A stretch of 64,000 nt of DNA from Glossina fuscipes (Eukaryota > Arthropoda > Insecta > Diptera > Glossinidae): assembly GCF_014805625.2 (NCBI RefSeq), contig NW_023998452.1, forward strand, positions 428,455 through 492,454. The letters are read 5' to 3'. Both the position numbers and the translations under genes were made by a program. This document shows, piece by piece, positions 13,480-25,095 of the stretch. Below the pieces are notes generated by a model. That model was not told the DNA's origin, searched no databases, and saw nothing but the letters and a program-made list of their open reading frames with translations. The stretch's first letter is position 1. Every line of letters begins with the position of its first letter.

Positions 13480-14267
13480 GAAGAGTATAAAATGTTCTTT
13501 AACAGGTGCTACGTAGATTCAATTGAATCAGTTCAAAAGCAATTCTTGCTGTTTGCCCTTAGAAATTTGGGTTGGGATCCGATTGCCTCTCTTCCTCCGT
13601 ATGAAAATAGGTTGCTTCTGCTGTCCCTACCGTCTCTGGAGAAACGTAGATTTGTTCTTGGCGTTTCCTTTCTAATTAAAGTAATAAATGGTGCTATTGA
13701 CTCGCCTTCATTACTTGGTGAAATAAGCTTTAATGTCCCTAACCGCTTCTCTAGGCATTTTATCTTGGTTAAGCTTAATCAGTGTAAATTTAATTATGAG
13801 CTGTTCAATCCGCTCAGAGTCGTTTGCAAGAACCTAAATGACGTCTACCACTTATTCTCGTTATCGGACTCTTTAAAGTCCATTAAAGCAACATTGCTTA
13901 ATACGCGCGATTTATCTATGTCATATTTAAACTAGCTTTTATCCTTAAAAAGTCGTTAGGTTTCGAAAGTGAATTATTGTCAATTTATTATCGGTTGCCA
14001 GGCTTATGCATGTTTGCGATGGCTTAGGGGTTCATTTGCAATTTGGTCCTGTACCGGTTGTAAGTGTGCTCCTATGCTGATAGTGTACATGCTTTTTTTC
14101 TTTTTTCTTTTTCTTTTTTTTTCTTCTTATTTGTTTTATTATGCTTATACTCAACTTTATTGTTAATTAATATTAGTTTTGCATTAAGAGCCTATTGAAC
14201 TCGACTGTTATTTGTTTAGTTGAGTTTCTAGTATAAGTGGAATAAAATAAATAAATAAATAAATAAA
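13480..14267 (+). mobile_element. 5'-truncated non-LTR retrotransposon (ORF2 C-terminus, 3' UTR, A-rich tail)
   Basis: An open frame at 13492-13935 encodes 147 residues resembling the extreme C-terminus of jockey/I-type ORF2 proteins: IESVQKQFLLFALRNLGW, LPPYENRLLLLSLPSLEKRR, a GEISFNVPNR segment and a final SLSDSLKSIKATLL. These positions correspond to the post-reverse-transcriptase region with the pattern VQ..F..FALR, Y..R....L..L..RR and FNVP.R. About 300 bp of T-rich 3' UTR follows, then an (AAAT)n tail at about 14241-14267. The reverse transcriptase and endonuclease are missing, as expected of a dead-on-arrival insertion. No target-site duplication was found. Confidence 0.8.
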
Positions 14268-17200
14268 CTTATGCGGCAGAAAAGCTAAAAATAATATATG
14301 GGTTGAAGCGAAACAGGGACTTGTGAGAATTATACTTAGATAACTTTTCCCTTCTTTTACAATATTTGGATCTTAAGTGAAATTGTAGGCAGAAAAAATC
14401 TGTTCTCCAAGGACGATTTATTTGGCATAGTTGAGTTTAAGTGGCATATTTTTTTAAAGTCCAACTTGGAAACTTCACCAAACCATCAAAAAGCAAAAAG
14501 GAGAAAAAAAACCAGGTTTAATTAGTAAATCATTACATTATTCGTTTGTCTATCCTGACGGAACTTCATTGGTATGCAAATTATTTGGTTAATTAAACAT
14601 GTTGAATACTACTCTTCTTCTTCTTGTTTTTTTTTTTTTTTTTTCTCTCTCCTTAGTATTTGTTTTCTTTCTCATTTTCTACGTGATTAACAATGAAGCA
14701 TACTTAAATTAATTGAAAATGCTTTTAGTTTTTATTTCCTTTACATTAACATAATATTTTTTATCCCTGAGGCTTCCTTTTTCTCCGCTCTAAAGGGAAA
14801 CGTTGGAATTATAAAGAAAACGAAAGAAAGAAAGAAAGAAAGAAAAAAAACAATATTACTTGGAATTAATTAATTTCCGACTCTTGTCTGGATGTTTGCT
14901 GCAAGTTGCAAGATTCAAGACATTAAAGGATTATATCCGAGACTGGGCGAATGTTGCCGCAGTGTTAAGCAAACATATTTCAAACTTGAAATTTTTTTAA
15001 GGCAAAACGGAGAAAAGAGAAATTCACTAAACTGACGAACACATGAAACATGTGTATACAGATAGATGCATGTGTGTGAGTTTATATATGTATATATATA
15101 TATGTACACCCAGGAACTGGAGCCAAATCCCTTATCTGGCCAAGACACTCTTGGCTGTAACAGTAAAAGAAATTATAAAAGGCCTTGCATGCAAGTGAAC
15201 AACGAATTACAAATATATGAACATTATATATATATATATATACATATGTTTTTGTGTATATATGAATATGTACAGTTATTAAGATGATAATGGGTATGAA
15301 AAATAATAAAAAAAATGTGACACAACCTTGAAGAAAAATTATAGCAGTTTGCGTCTGTTGGTGGCATGACTACCAGATCATATTGAAAGACGTGACCAGA
15401 GTTTTTTTTCTATTTTTTTTTTCCTCTTCTTTTACATGGAATATACTGCGCCATAATGTGTGTGTGTGTGTGTGTGCGCGCGCATGTTAGGGTGCCTCTG
15501 TTAATAAGTTTGCTAGTTCTATTACTATTTCGCTTACAATTTCTCTTCCGTTCCTTCTTGCGTTCATCTTTGCTAAGTCGCTGGCATATGTGTTACTGTT
15601 GCTGTTGTTACAAATCAGCATAACCAACAGCCCGATCATAACCAGAGTCTGTAGTCTTGAGCAGTACGTGAACTGTGAATAAAAGCAAACTTTAATTTAT
15701 GTTTGTGTGTATGGGTATGGATGTACGTGTGTATGTGTGTGTGTGTGTGTGCCCGCTTGCGTTAACTTGTAAGAAAATGCAACAAAGCGTACAAGAGTCC
15801 AGTAGAAAAATATTAGAAAAGAAAAAAAAAGAAAAAATTGCACGAGCTGCTGCTCTGCTCAACACTAAAAGACAAAGCTGAGGAAAATGCAACAAAGTCG
15901 TAATAGCTGAAGGAAACTAAATCAGAAAAGGAAAAAAAAAATGCGGAAAAAAAAAATGCGAAAAGAAAACGGAAAAAGTAAACATGAAGACTTTAGTTAA
16001 TGGCATTAAAGTTTTATTCGAAATGGAATAAATTAAAAAATGACGCAGTATTAAAGTTTCAACTTCTTCAGGTTTTAGAGTCCTTCCAGTTTAGTTTTAC
16101 ATTTTTTGTCATATTTGCTTTTTTTCTTTCATTTACTTCCAACATTTCTTGTTAATGTTACGTGTTTGCCGCTGTTAAATGAGAACTTATGAAATACGTT
16201 TTCTTCTTTCTATCTTCTTGTAATCGAAATGAAAGCGCCATACAAGTGTTTTTGAAAAGTTCTCTTGCGCATTTACATAGAAATGGAAGAAAACAAAGTG
16301 ATTTCTTTAGTTTTCTTATTTAAAATTTCTTTTCTAATTGTTTGTTTTATACGATAGCCTATTAAATTTTTAAAAAGTGTAAGCTAAACTTCGTTTGCAT
16401 TTTGGCTGATAATGTGCATAAATAAAACTAAAAGTAATTTAAATGTTTTCCTTACAGCTTATTAGTTTTCTTAAACGAGTTTACTCATTGAATTCAAGAG
16501 GCAGTTATGAAGGTAATGACGTGAAATTGTCTCAATATACTTCACGCCATTGAGTTTGCCTATGACTTGCAGTTGCATATTTACGGATAACTAAAGAAGA
16601 CTTTAACATCGCGTTTACACCGATATCTATATGGTTTAAAGTATGCAGATCCTTACTCTCCTCTGAAGAATCTCCACTGAAGACAGACAGTGTACTGGAC
16701 TTGTCGCTTGACCTTTCGAGACACCTAGAGACATGTAATCTCATATCTATTAGTTAGCCAGTTGATGTCTTTAGTAACAGTAAAGAGAATTTTATTATAG
16801 GCATTCTTCGCTAACGAGCAGAGATCAGATTTGCTTTTAAACATTCTTATGGAAGTCAAGTAACTAAAAATCTCATGAAAAACAAAAATTTCCAAAAAAA
16901 ATTATTTTGAATAACAAACAAGCTTTAGGAACGAACTATCCAGTTCAAGTCTGATGCAGGTGTAAGGACCAAACTGCTTTATTATCTCAAAATGCCTCTT
17001 CTCTAAAATGACATTATGTATGTGCCGAAATCTCAATAAGCATCTTATGTAATGGCGATGAAGTTTCTGAATAACTTTTAGATTCGATTAAATTCCGGGA
17101 CCGACTAACCAGAAAACCGCTACTCGAATGGAAAATTTTTGTTCTGTGCCGTAATTTTCGGTACACCTAACTCGCTTATCAACAGTTAGGATATTGTCGA

Positions 17201-20174
17201 ATAAATCGTCTGACTCGATTCCATTTTGCTTGACGATCGTTGAGGCGTCATAAAATCTTGATTCTTTTACTCGTCAGGCATTCACGTTGCTTGTTGTTCG
17301 CTTTGTTCGCGGACATTTATATACCAATTCTTGCTCCAAAACGCCAAGGAGGTAAATACCGTTGTTGAGGACACATTATCGAGGATTAGCGTGCATTTCT
17401 TCCCGCCGGATTGCTGCGTACACCTTTATCACTCAGCCCACGTAATCTGAATCGTTCGAGAATTCAGAGTGCAATGGCCAAATGTCGTTTGTCTGTTCTT
17501 CCGCCGATGTCAAATGCCTATACTTGTTTTCTTTTCGAAACAAACGAATCAAAAGAGTTTAGCTACTTATATAGGGGTGAAATGTATAAGGGGGCTAAGA
17601 GCGAAACCACTTTTTTAGTAGATTATCTTTGAACTTGCTTTAAGGATCGGAAATTCGTCGGGAGGCTAGACAAGGAACACTTAAAGGCCGTTCCATGCCA
17701 TACATAACTTTTTAAGGCCGTTCGGTCGCGTCCATTGCGTTCAATGCCACCAAGGTTTGCGTGATCTTAGTTGAAATTAGGAAACCATAGACAATTTATT
17801 GGTATTATTGTTGAACTTTCGATAGGCGTCGTTTGGCGATCAATATTTTCTAAAAATGAAATGGATTTTATGCCAAGGACTAGGACCGTGTATCAAATCC
17901 AACAAATGTGGACAAAGTTGTGCTAAACGCCTAACTCTGTAAAAGCAAACATATTAAGATTTGTCATAAGATTTATTCGCTGTAAACATTTATTTAATTT
18001 AAGCATCGAGATTTTGTTCTTTATTTGATGAAATCTTCGCGTGTAGAACTAAAGTTCAATTAAATGCGGTTTTTATAGAGAAACTTTTTAAAATTAATTT
18101 TACTTTTTTGTTTCTTATCTCTCCGGAAACAATAGAAGACAACATCACTCAATCATCATCAAAAGTTAAACAAAATGTAATAAAAGTTTTATTGTTAAGA
18201 GAGAGAAACAAAAAATAATAGGAAAAAACAATGAAAACAAGACTTTGCAGCTTTAGTTATAGTTGAGAATTTCTGTTATCCGCTTAATCTTATGTATAAA
18301 AAAGAAGAAGAAGAACAAACTAATAGAGACAAGTACACAAGATAGAGAGAAAAGTGGTAAATTGCCTGAATAAGAAACCTTAAAAGAACAAAACAAGCTA
18401 AAAACCGAAAAAGGAAAGAAACGAGAAAGCACAAGGAGTTGCTTGATATATTTGTAACACACATGTGCTAAAAGAATGTATGCGTCTGCAGAACATTGAT
18501 GATGATACTTAAATACTTAATATACTACAAACTACTACTACTTTACTGTCGACAGTATTATCCCATCTCTAGAGATCTCTAGAGATGGAAATAAACAGTC
18601 GGAGAAAGAGATAGCGATAGATGGATGTTTACCAGCGAGAAGTGTATAGAAAACACTTAGGTGAATACTTGTCCTTGGAATCGTCAAAGCTACGGTCTGC
18701 TCTATTGTTTCTACTTTTTGAAATTATTATCATATTTTTTTTCGATATTTTTTCTTTCTAACCTTTATAATAGTTATGTTTTTAAAAGAAGTAAAATAAA
18801 AAAGAGAAAGTAAATCTACTGCTCTTCTTGATGGCCTTTTTGTTGGTTGTATGTACGAAAAAAAAAAATTTCATAATTTTGATGCAATGCAAGCAATGCT
18901 TCCCCCCTCATCTTTAATTCCTCATCACTTTTCGGTAATCGTTTGATTTTACCAAATGTACGGATTGTGTTGTGCATGTGTGTGTGCGTGCGCGCATGCA
19001 AAACTTTCAAGTAAATGCAAATCCTTCTTAATTCTTCTTCCTTATTTTCGGTGAATTTAATTTTCCTTATTGACGTTGTAACCTTTGCACAATGCTTTGC
19101 TACTTCAATGTAAGTGAAATTCTTTTTAATTCGGTTTTTTTTTTTTTTTGCTTTTTTCATTTTTCAAATATGTTTAAGAAAATTTCATGTACTTTGATTT
19201 GCATTTGTGTGTGCGCTTAAAATTATAAACATATGCTTTATTCCTCTTTTCTTTTGTTTTTTTTTTTTTTTTGTAGGCTAAATGGCACATTTTAAGGCAC
19301 GATTTGCATGACGGAAGCCCATTAGTTGACACTTTCGTGCATAATAATTCCTTTCTTTACTCGATTACGTTGCTGCTACATTTGCAGTTTTTTCCTATGT
19401 TTTCTTTTTACTGCAGTTTTTTTTCGAGTCTTCAATATGCTGACCAAATAATTTATTGGCGTAACTTTTCAACTGCATTCGAATAAGGAGCAAAAACGGA
19501 ATTCTTTCTTGAATTTTTTTTTTTATTATTTTCAAAATTTTTTTTTGAACATGTGCAGACAAAACAGCATGTAAACTTGCATACCCATTACTATCAGCAG
19601 CTTTTTTTACGCTTTATTGAATTGGATCGGCTTTAGCGTTTTCTTAAATTCTTTAAATGCTTTAGTTAATAGTAAGCATGAGGGCAGAATAATTATGCGC
19701 TGCTTGGTATTAATGTTTTTAATTTTAAAGGTTTTCATTTTTTTTTTTTTGATATAACGAATCAATCAGGGTATGTGGTATGCCACTCAAAAAGTACTGA
19801 GCAAAGAGAAACGGACTTTACTTCTAAGATCCCTTAATTGCTTGAAGACCTTGAGCTGGAGTCTCATTTATGTGGAAGGGAATAAATTGATGGGTTGACA
19901 ATAGATTCTTCAAAATCCTATTCCTTAGGAAATCTTTTAGCTGATATTTATTTTTATTATTACCTTTTATATGGTCTTGTTCGTCTCGTGATTGTCGTCT
20001 TGCACCAGTTTTAGTCTTTATTCGCTCCTTCGGTTCCATTCGATTTTTTGTGTCTTGCCTTGAATGTGAGGTCAAATCACAAGTAATTTCTTATATTATG
20101 GACATATTATTATCCCTGGCAGCGTTTTGGTACAACGTTCAGAAGGACTTGACGTACTTGAGATGGTATACTAA
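14268..20174. other. Non-coding stretch, mainly simple repeats
   Basis: Holds (AAAG)n near 14822-14847, (GT)n near 15457-15476 and 15735-15750, several T and A homopolymers and the 26-bp palindrome. Open frames (for example 16532-16744 and 18816-19160 on the minus strand) have no recognisable family signature. Confidence 0.6.
18563..18588. repeat. Perfect 26-bp palindrome
   Basis: The half-site CCATCTCTAGAGA is followed directly by its own reverse complement, with no spacer. A further perfect 12-bp palindrome, ACTGTCGACAGT, lies at 18545-18556, seven bases upstream of it. No element boundary or gene is seen around them. Confidence 0.9.
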
Positions 20175-20345
20175 TTGCCTTAGAATTTCTTGCTGAATCG
20201 ATTTCAGTTTGTCTGTCCGTCCGTCCGTCGTGTTTTCCTGTGTTCAACAAGTTTTAGAATATTTTGATGAAATTTGATGTGCGGACAAGGACAAACGTTT
20301 TTGATAGTGGTTCGGATCGGTTCACTTTTCGTGTAACGTCTTATT
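20175..20345 (+). repeat. Dispersed repeat E, copy 1
   Basis: TCTGTCCGTCCGTCCGTCG, then TATTTTGATGAAATTTGATG, AGGACAAACG and TTCGGATCGGTTCACTTTTC. It shares these words in order with 58435-58880 and, more weakly, 24775-25095. Confidence 0.55.
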
Positions 20346-20509
20346 TTGAAATCTCATTATATGAATAACTATGGGGTCGTGTAGGGCATTTAATGGCGGG
20401 CCGTGGCCGATTATAGTGTGTTCATTTGCTTTCTTATCAAAGAATTCTGTTATCCATTTACTTATTGTATAGATGAAGGATGAAGGTAAACTTCTTTCTT
20501 TTTTTTTTG

Positions 20510-20740
20510 TAACACTCAAAAGGAAGCTTCAGAGGTCGTATAAAGTGTACGTATTCTTGATTCTTGATTAGCGTGAGATTTTGAATTGACTAAACCATGT
20601 TCGGCCGTCTGTGTGGTGTTCGCTGGTGACACTCTCCTGCTCGCAAAAATGAAGATATTGACTTTAAATTTGGTAGAAACGTTGAATTTTTTTTTCAGCC
20701 AGGTTTGTATTGAAAATGGGCCAAATTGGCCAGAGCAGAA
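20510..20740 (+). repeat. Dispersed repeat D, copy 2
   Basis: Colinear with 9160-9345: AAAAGGAAGCTTC, CGTATAAAGTG, TAAACCATGTTCGGCCGTCT, CAGGTTTGTATTGAAAATGG and GCCAAATTGGCCAGAGC. The open frames here are by-products of the repeat. Confidence 0.6.
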
Positions 20741-23412
20741 GCCCGCAGTGGAGCCTCAACTGAACGCAACTCCGTTTTTCTTGACAAAAATTTGTGGTTT
20801 TTCGCTTGTTACTCAGAAATTATAAAAGTTAGAAGATTGAAATTTTCCACATTTACTTTACGAAACTACTCGTTATGTGGAAAAATGGAAAATCGGCCAT
20901 GCCCCCACAAAGTTACACGTGATTAAATTTCAACATTTTTCACTTTTTATCATAACGCAAACAAGACAGGGTGTGTAGAGCTATTTTGTACCTTCCTTAA
21001 ATGCAGATTTATTAACTGCCTAAAAATGGATTGAATACGCTACACAGCCGCGATTAATTTTTTCTTAATAATACCAATGAAATTGGTATGAAATACAAGA
21101 ATTCGGAGAGTAGGAAGCAAAACACATAGTGGTAGGTATATGAGATTCGAACGCCGCCGCATATAAATTTCTTATTTGATTTCTTTTCATGTTCGAAGGA
21201 TGGAGTAATGTTATTATCCTTTCAAAACGGTAGAAATACATATCAGAGTATTCTCGGTTAACATCTGCGACAGTTAGCTCACGTCAATTTATTTATCTTT
21301 ATTACTGTGGTTTGCCGTGAGGAGTGCTTAAATTATCAAATTGAAGTTTGCTAGGAAAAATGTTAATAAATAAAAACACCACAGAAAGTCGTGACGTCCG
21401 CAGTACCTAACTTGATTTTGTTGTTTAATTTGATACTAACACAATTTGCTTGACGCCCTTTACTCTCCAAGTCCGTTCATTTGATACCCATATCAGTGGT
21501 ATTGTTAAGACAAATGAATCCACCACGTTGTCACGTCCGTCAAACTTAATTCAAAAGTAACGTATTTCCAATACCGACAAGTATACGGAAGCTTCCAATG
21601 TTTGGAACCGACGTCTTCGTCTATGCGACCAAGAGAGTTTCAGCAATAGACGCCATACAGGCATGCAGACGGACAGATATGAATTCATTGATTTATAATT
21701 TTACGCTAATCAAAAATATATATACGCCGTAGGATTCCTTTTGGGTGTTTGCAAACAAGAGATAATGTTCGAAAAAGAACTCCGACGGCAGCTGCATCAC
21801 TCACAGTAACTGGCTTCCAATTCATAGCTCATTTTTATCTAAAATTATTCAAATTCATCTGAATAATTCGCAAGTAAGCTTAGACATTATTAAAAGATTG
21901 CAACCGTAACAGATGTATGTATGTAATACATTGTGTAGATAATTTGATAAGAGACGCTACAAATGAATGTAATCGATACGCCCATTATTAACAAGTTATC
22001 TTCGGTTTTTATATATTGATGAGTAGGTAAAATACGTTCCAAGATGAATATAACTCCCTCAGCAAGACCCTCTAAATGATGGGAGCTGTCTCGCTCACTT
22101 GCGGCCAAAGACTGTTGCTTCGTACTTAGCCCGTGTACCACTGAATATCGTCGAATTAAGCGTACATGCGTATTAAGGGTAAGCGCAAGTGTCGACGTAA
22201 AACACTAAAGACTGACCAGTATAACTTGCCAGGCTACTCCACAATCCGTGTCGTTAAATGTAAATGTGATCCTCATGGGACATGACTGGATCTAAGGATT
22301 TGCGTGCTTTTAAGGGGCTTTAGAAGTTACAAGCACAGGAGATTGCACACCTCCTGTATTCTCGCCAATTGGCATAAATTACAATCGCCTGCGTTCCTTT
22401 TAAACACCTTGTACAGTTAGTGGTGTTCAATATGAAAAAAAAACCCTACAGAGTAGAAGTGCCCAATACAATCACATGTTCAGCAAAAACAAGCAATTTA
22501 TTCCGACTTTTAATCACCAAACAGAACAGCAAAAAAAGTCAGAGCAAGAGCGTAGAAGGGGTTGGCAGAGCGATAGGAGAGTGAAAGAGAGGAATGGAGA
22601 AGGAAATAACGAGACAAAAAATGCAATGTGTTTTGAGAAAGAAAGGCGGTTGGGTATAAAAAATAAAATGTTTTCGCGTAGGGCAATAAGTTCTTTTTCA
22701 AAAGTTATTTAAAAATCAATGCAAAATTGCTTATGGACGCGCGTATTTTTTCTTTGAATAATTCGTTATTATGCATTCAACCAAAAGCATGCAACACAAT
22801 AGACAGAAAGCAATGCCTAAGGGGAAATAACTTTGGATATTTACTTGAACGGGCGTAATAAATATTACTTATGTATTTTAATCTTTTCTCGTGGATCAAT
22901 GCTCCGTAAATCAATGTTTTAACGATCGGTCATAAGTGACATCCATTGATAATATCCGTAGATATAACATATATTTACTGCTTTTAGTGAATGTAACCGA
23001 TATGATGACGATATAATAACAATAATAATGATAATGATAATAATAACAATGATAATAAGAATAATAATAACAATAATGATTATGATGATGATGATGATGA
23101 TGGTAATGATGATAGTGACGACGACGATGACAATATTAATATGAATTATGTGAAATGTTTATAATAATGGGTGTAATCACAATTTTATACATTTTTAAGC
23201 ATTATATACAATTATGTGACAGTTTTTGTCTGGTTTGTCTTCTCTTTTGTCAGTCATTATGTCTGTGCATTTCAAAAAATTCTCTCCTTTTTGTTGTCAT
23301 TGTTGTTATACGAGTTTAATGTACCGAACAAATTAAAATTGAATTGCCGTTCTGCCGTTTTGCGACATATATACACGTAATTGATAATAATAATGACGAC
23401 AATAATGATGAC

Positions 23413-23446
<34 letters not shown>

Positions 23447-24169
23447 GTCGTGGCAGTAGTGGCAATAGTGACGGCTATGGTATGGCAGTAGCCATAGAGG
23501 GAGTGTGTGATTTATCACACGTTACTTTTGTTAATTTAACTGTAGGTTTTTTGCTTTTCTTTTTTGCTTTTTTTTGTTTTTTTTTTCTGGAGCGGATGTA
23601 ATAAAAGCCGGCATTTTTATTTGTAAATCATACCATTGTGGGGTCTGCTGTATTGAGAGAAAATTAATGTTAAAAAAGTGCCATTATATCTGTCTGCCAT
23701 CACTAAATGTCATCATTAAGTTCATAAACTTTTCAAATGAATTTTTGTGAATTTTTTCATTACAACAAACAAGAATAGGAATTATTTAATGCGCTATAAG
23801 TAACTAACTATTAAAATGCATTATTAAATATTAATGAAAAGTAAAAAAAAAGAATTTGAGATAATTACTTTTTTCTGAGTATTCGGTACATCGTGTACAA
23901 TTAGGTATAATCTTCAGACAGGCGTGCGTGCAGTAAAGAAAAATATTTGGTGAAAAGTGACCTCAGTTGTTAAGCTCGCGAAGGGAATGGGCCTTCTTGT
24001 CCATATTTGCCGTTTTTTTCCATCACTGACCTGGCAAATGAACTAAAACGCAAATCATTCATGTTAGCATTAAGTGAGACGCCAACGTGTACCCACGGCT
24101 AATGATAAAGTCCGCTAATGACTCCTATTAAATTTGTACGAATTCCAACAAAGAAGAAAGGCTTGAAAA
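20741..24169. other. Non-coding stretch, no gene recognised
   Basis: Contains GCATGCAGACGGACAGATAT at about 21660 (dispersed-repeat word) and the trinucleotide clusters. No coding gene is supported. Confidence 0.55.
23015..23130 (+). repeat. ATAATA/GATGAT trinucleotide repeat cluster
   Basis: AATAAT and GATGAT repeats, with a related (GAT)n run at about 23406-23446. The Asp-rich and His-rich open frames over the second run are products of the repeat, not genes. Confidence 0.9.
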
Positions 24170-24400
24170 ATTTATTGAAAGCGTTTGGTGAAAGTTGGTA
24201 AAGTTTCTGATAGAAGACAGTTGGAATGATTTCAAATAGATGATTTCGAGGTTTCTGATATGACCCATGGCCGACCATTTTTGATTGACGATGCTACGAC
24301 GATAGATTATGGGGCAAAATCCTTCTTTGACAACATCGGAGGTTGCAGAAAGGTTTGATTCCTTTCCGTCGGTTCCATTAGACCTATTTCGACTTTACGT
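24170..24400 (+). mobile_element. Mariner transposase N-terminal fragment
   Basis: A first frame reads DDFEVSDMTHGRPFLIDDA, the acidic GRP linker that joins the two helix-turn-helix units of mariner transposases. After a one-base shift the sequence continues QNPSLTTSEVAERFDS, the start of the second helix-turn-helix. Downstream resemblance fades by about 24400, and no catalytic domain follows. A truncated, frameshifted relic. It need not derive from the same element as the fragment at 10.4 kb. Confidence 0.75.
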
Positions 24401-24774
24401 GCCTCATTACGAAATTGCTACGAAGCTAAGGTTGAAATTTGATGTGAATTGACTGAGAGTAGAGAGCGTTATAAATATGGTCGGTTCGAGAAATGTAATT
24501 TGGACAAAGACACGATCAAAATTTTAAGTAAGCTTAATTATTAACTACACTCGAAAAGTTGCGTGTTGTAATCAAAAAAAATTCGAAGCGTTATCATTAA
24601 AGGAGTTATTTAAAATTTAAAAAAAGAATTTCAAAGGTAGCATTTCCTCTTAATGTCAAACTCTTTACTTAACATATCCATAGTAGAAATCCGGGATACC
24701 TCATAGGTCGTTTTAACAAAAGCAAGCGGTTCACATAGGCTGAATGATGGACTGCATTTAAATTCCTCGAGTGA

Positions 24775-25095
24775 GTGGCACCTACTACAAGATTTTTGGA
24801 TATATGCAACACCAAGATGGACTTGAGATAGACCTGCCCTTTAATATACCGACCACTTTCCGCATCGACGTAAACTTATCCACTTCCCTATCGGTTTCCT
24901 TTTATGCTCAAACTGCAGGCTGCAATTTTCAAGGTATTTTGATGGAATTGGTGCACCAACGGGGCTTGAACCAAGGGCGACGGTTAACGAAAATGGTTTG
25001 GATCGGTCCATTTTTTCAGCTAGTCTCCAGACTTTCCAAACAATTGCGGTTTTTAAAATTGCTTGACAAAACACGCTCTGTAATATTACTCGGAT
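24775..25095 (+). repeat. Dispersed repeat E, copy 2
   Basis: GGACTTGAGATAGACCTGCC, TATTTTGATGGAATTGGTGC, TTTGGATCGGTCCATTTTTT, CAATTGCGGTTTTTAAAATT and GACAAAACACGCTCTG match the copy at 58435-58880. The 108-codon open frame over this copy is therefore not called as a gene. Confidence 0.6.

Noticed and set aside
23333..23601. Poly-Asp and poly-His open frames
   Set aside because: Both are translations of a GAT trinucleotide repeat on opposite strands.
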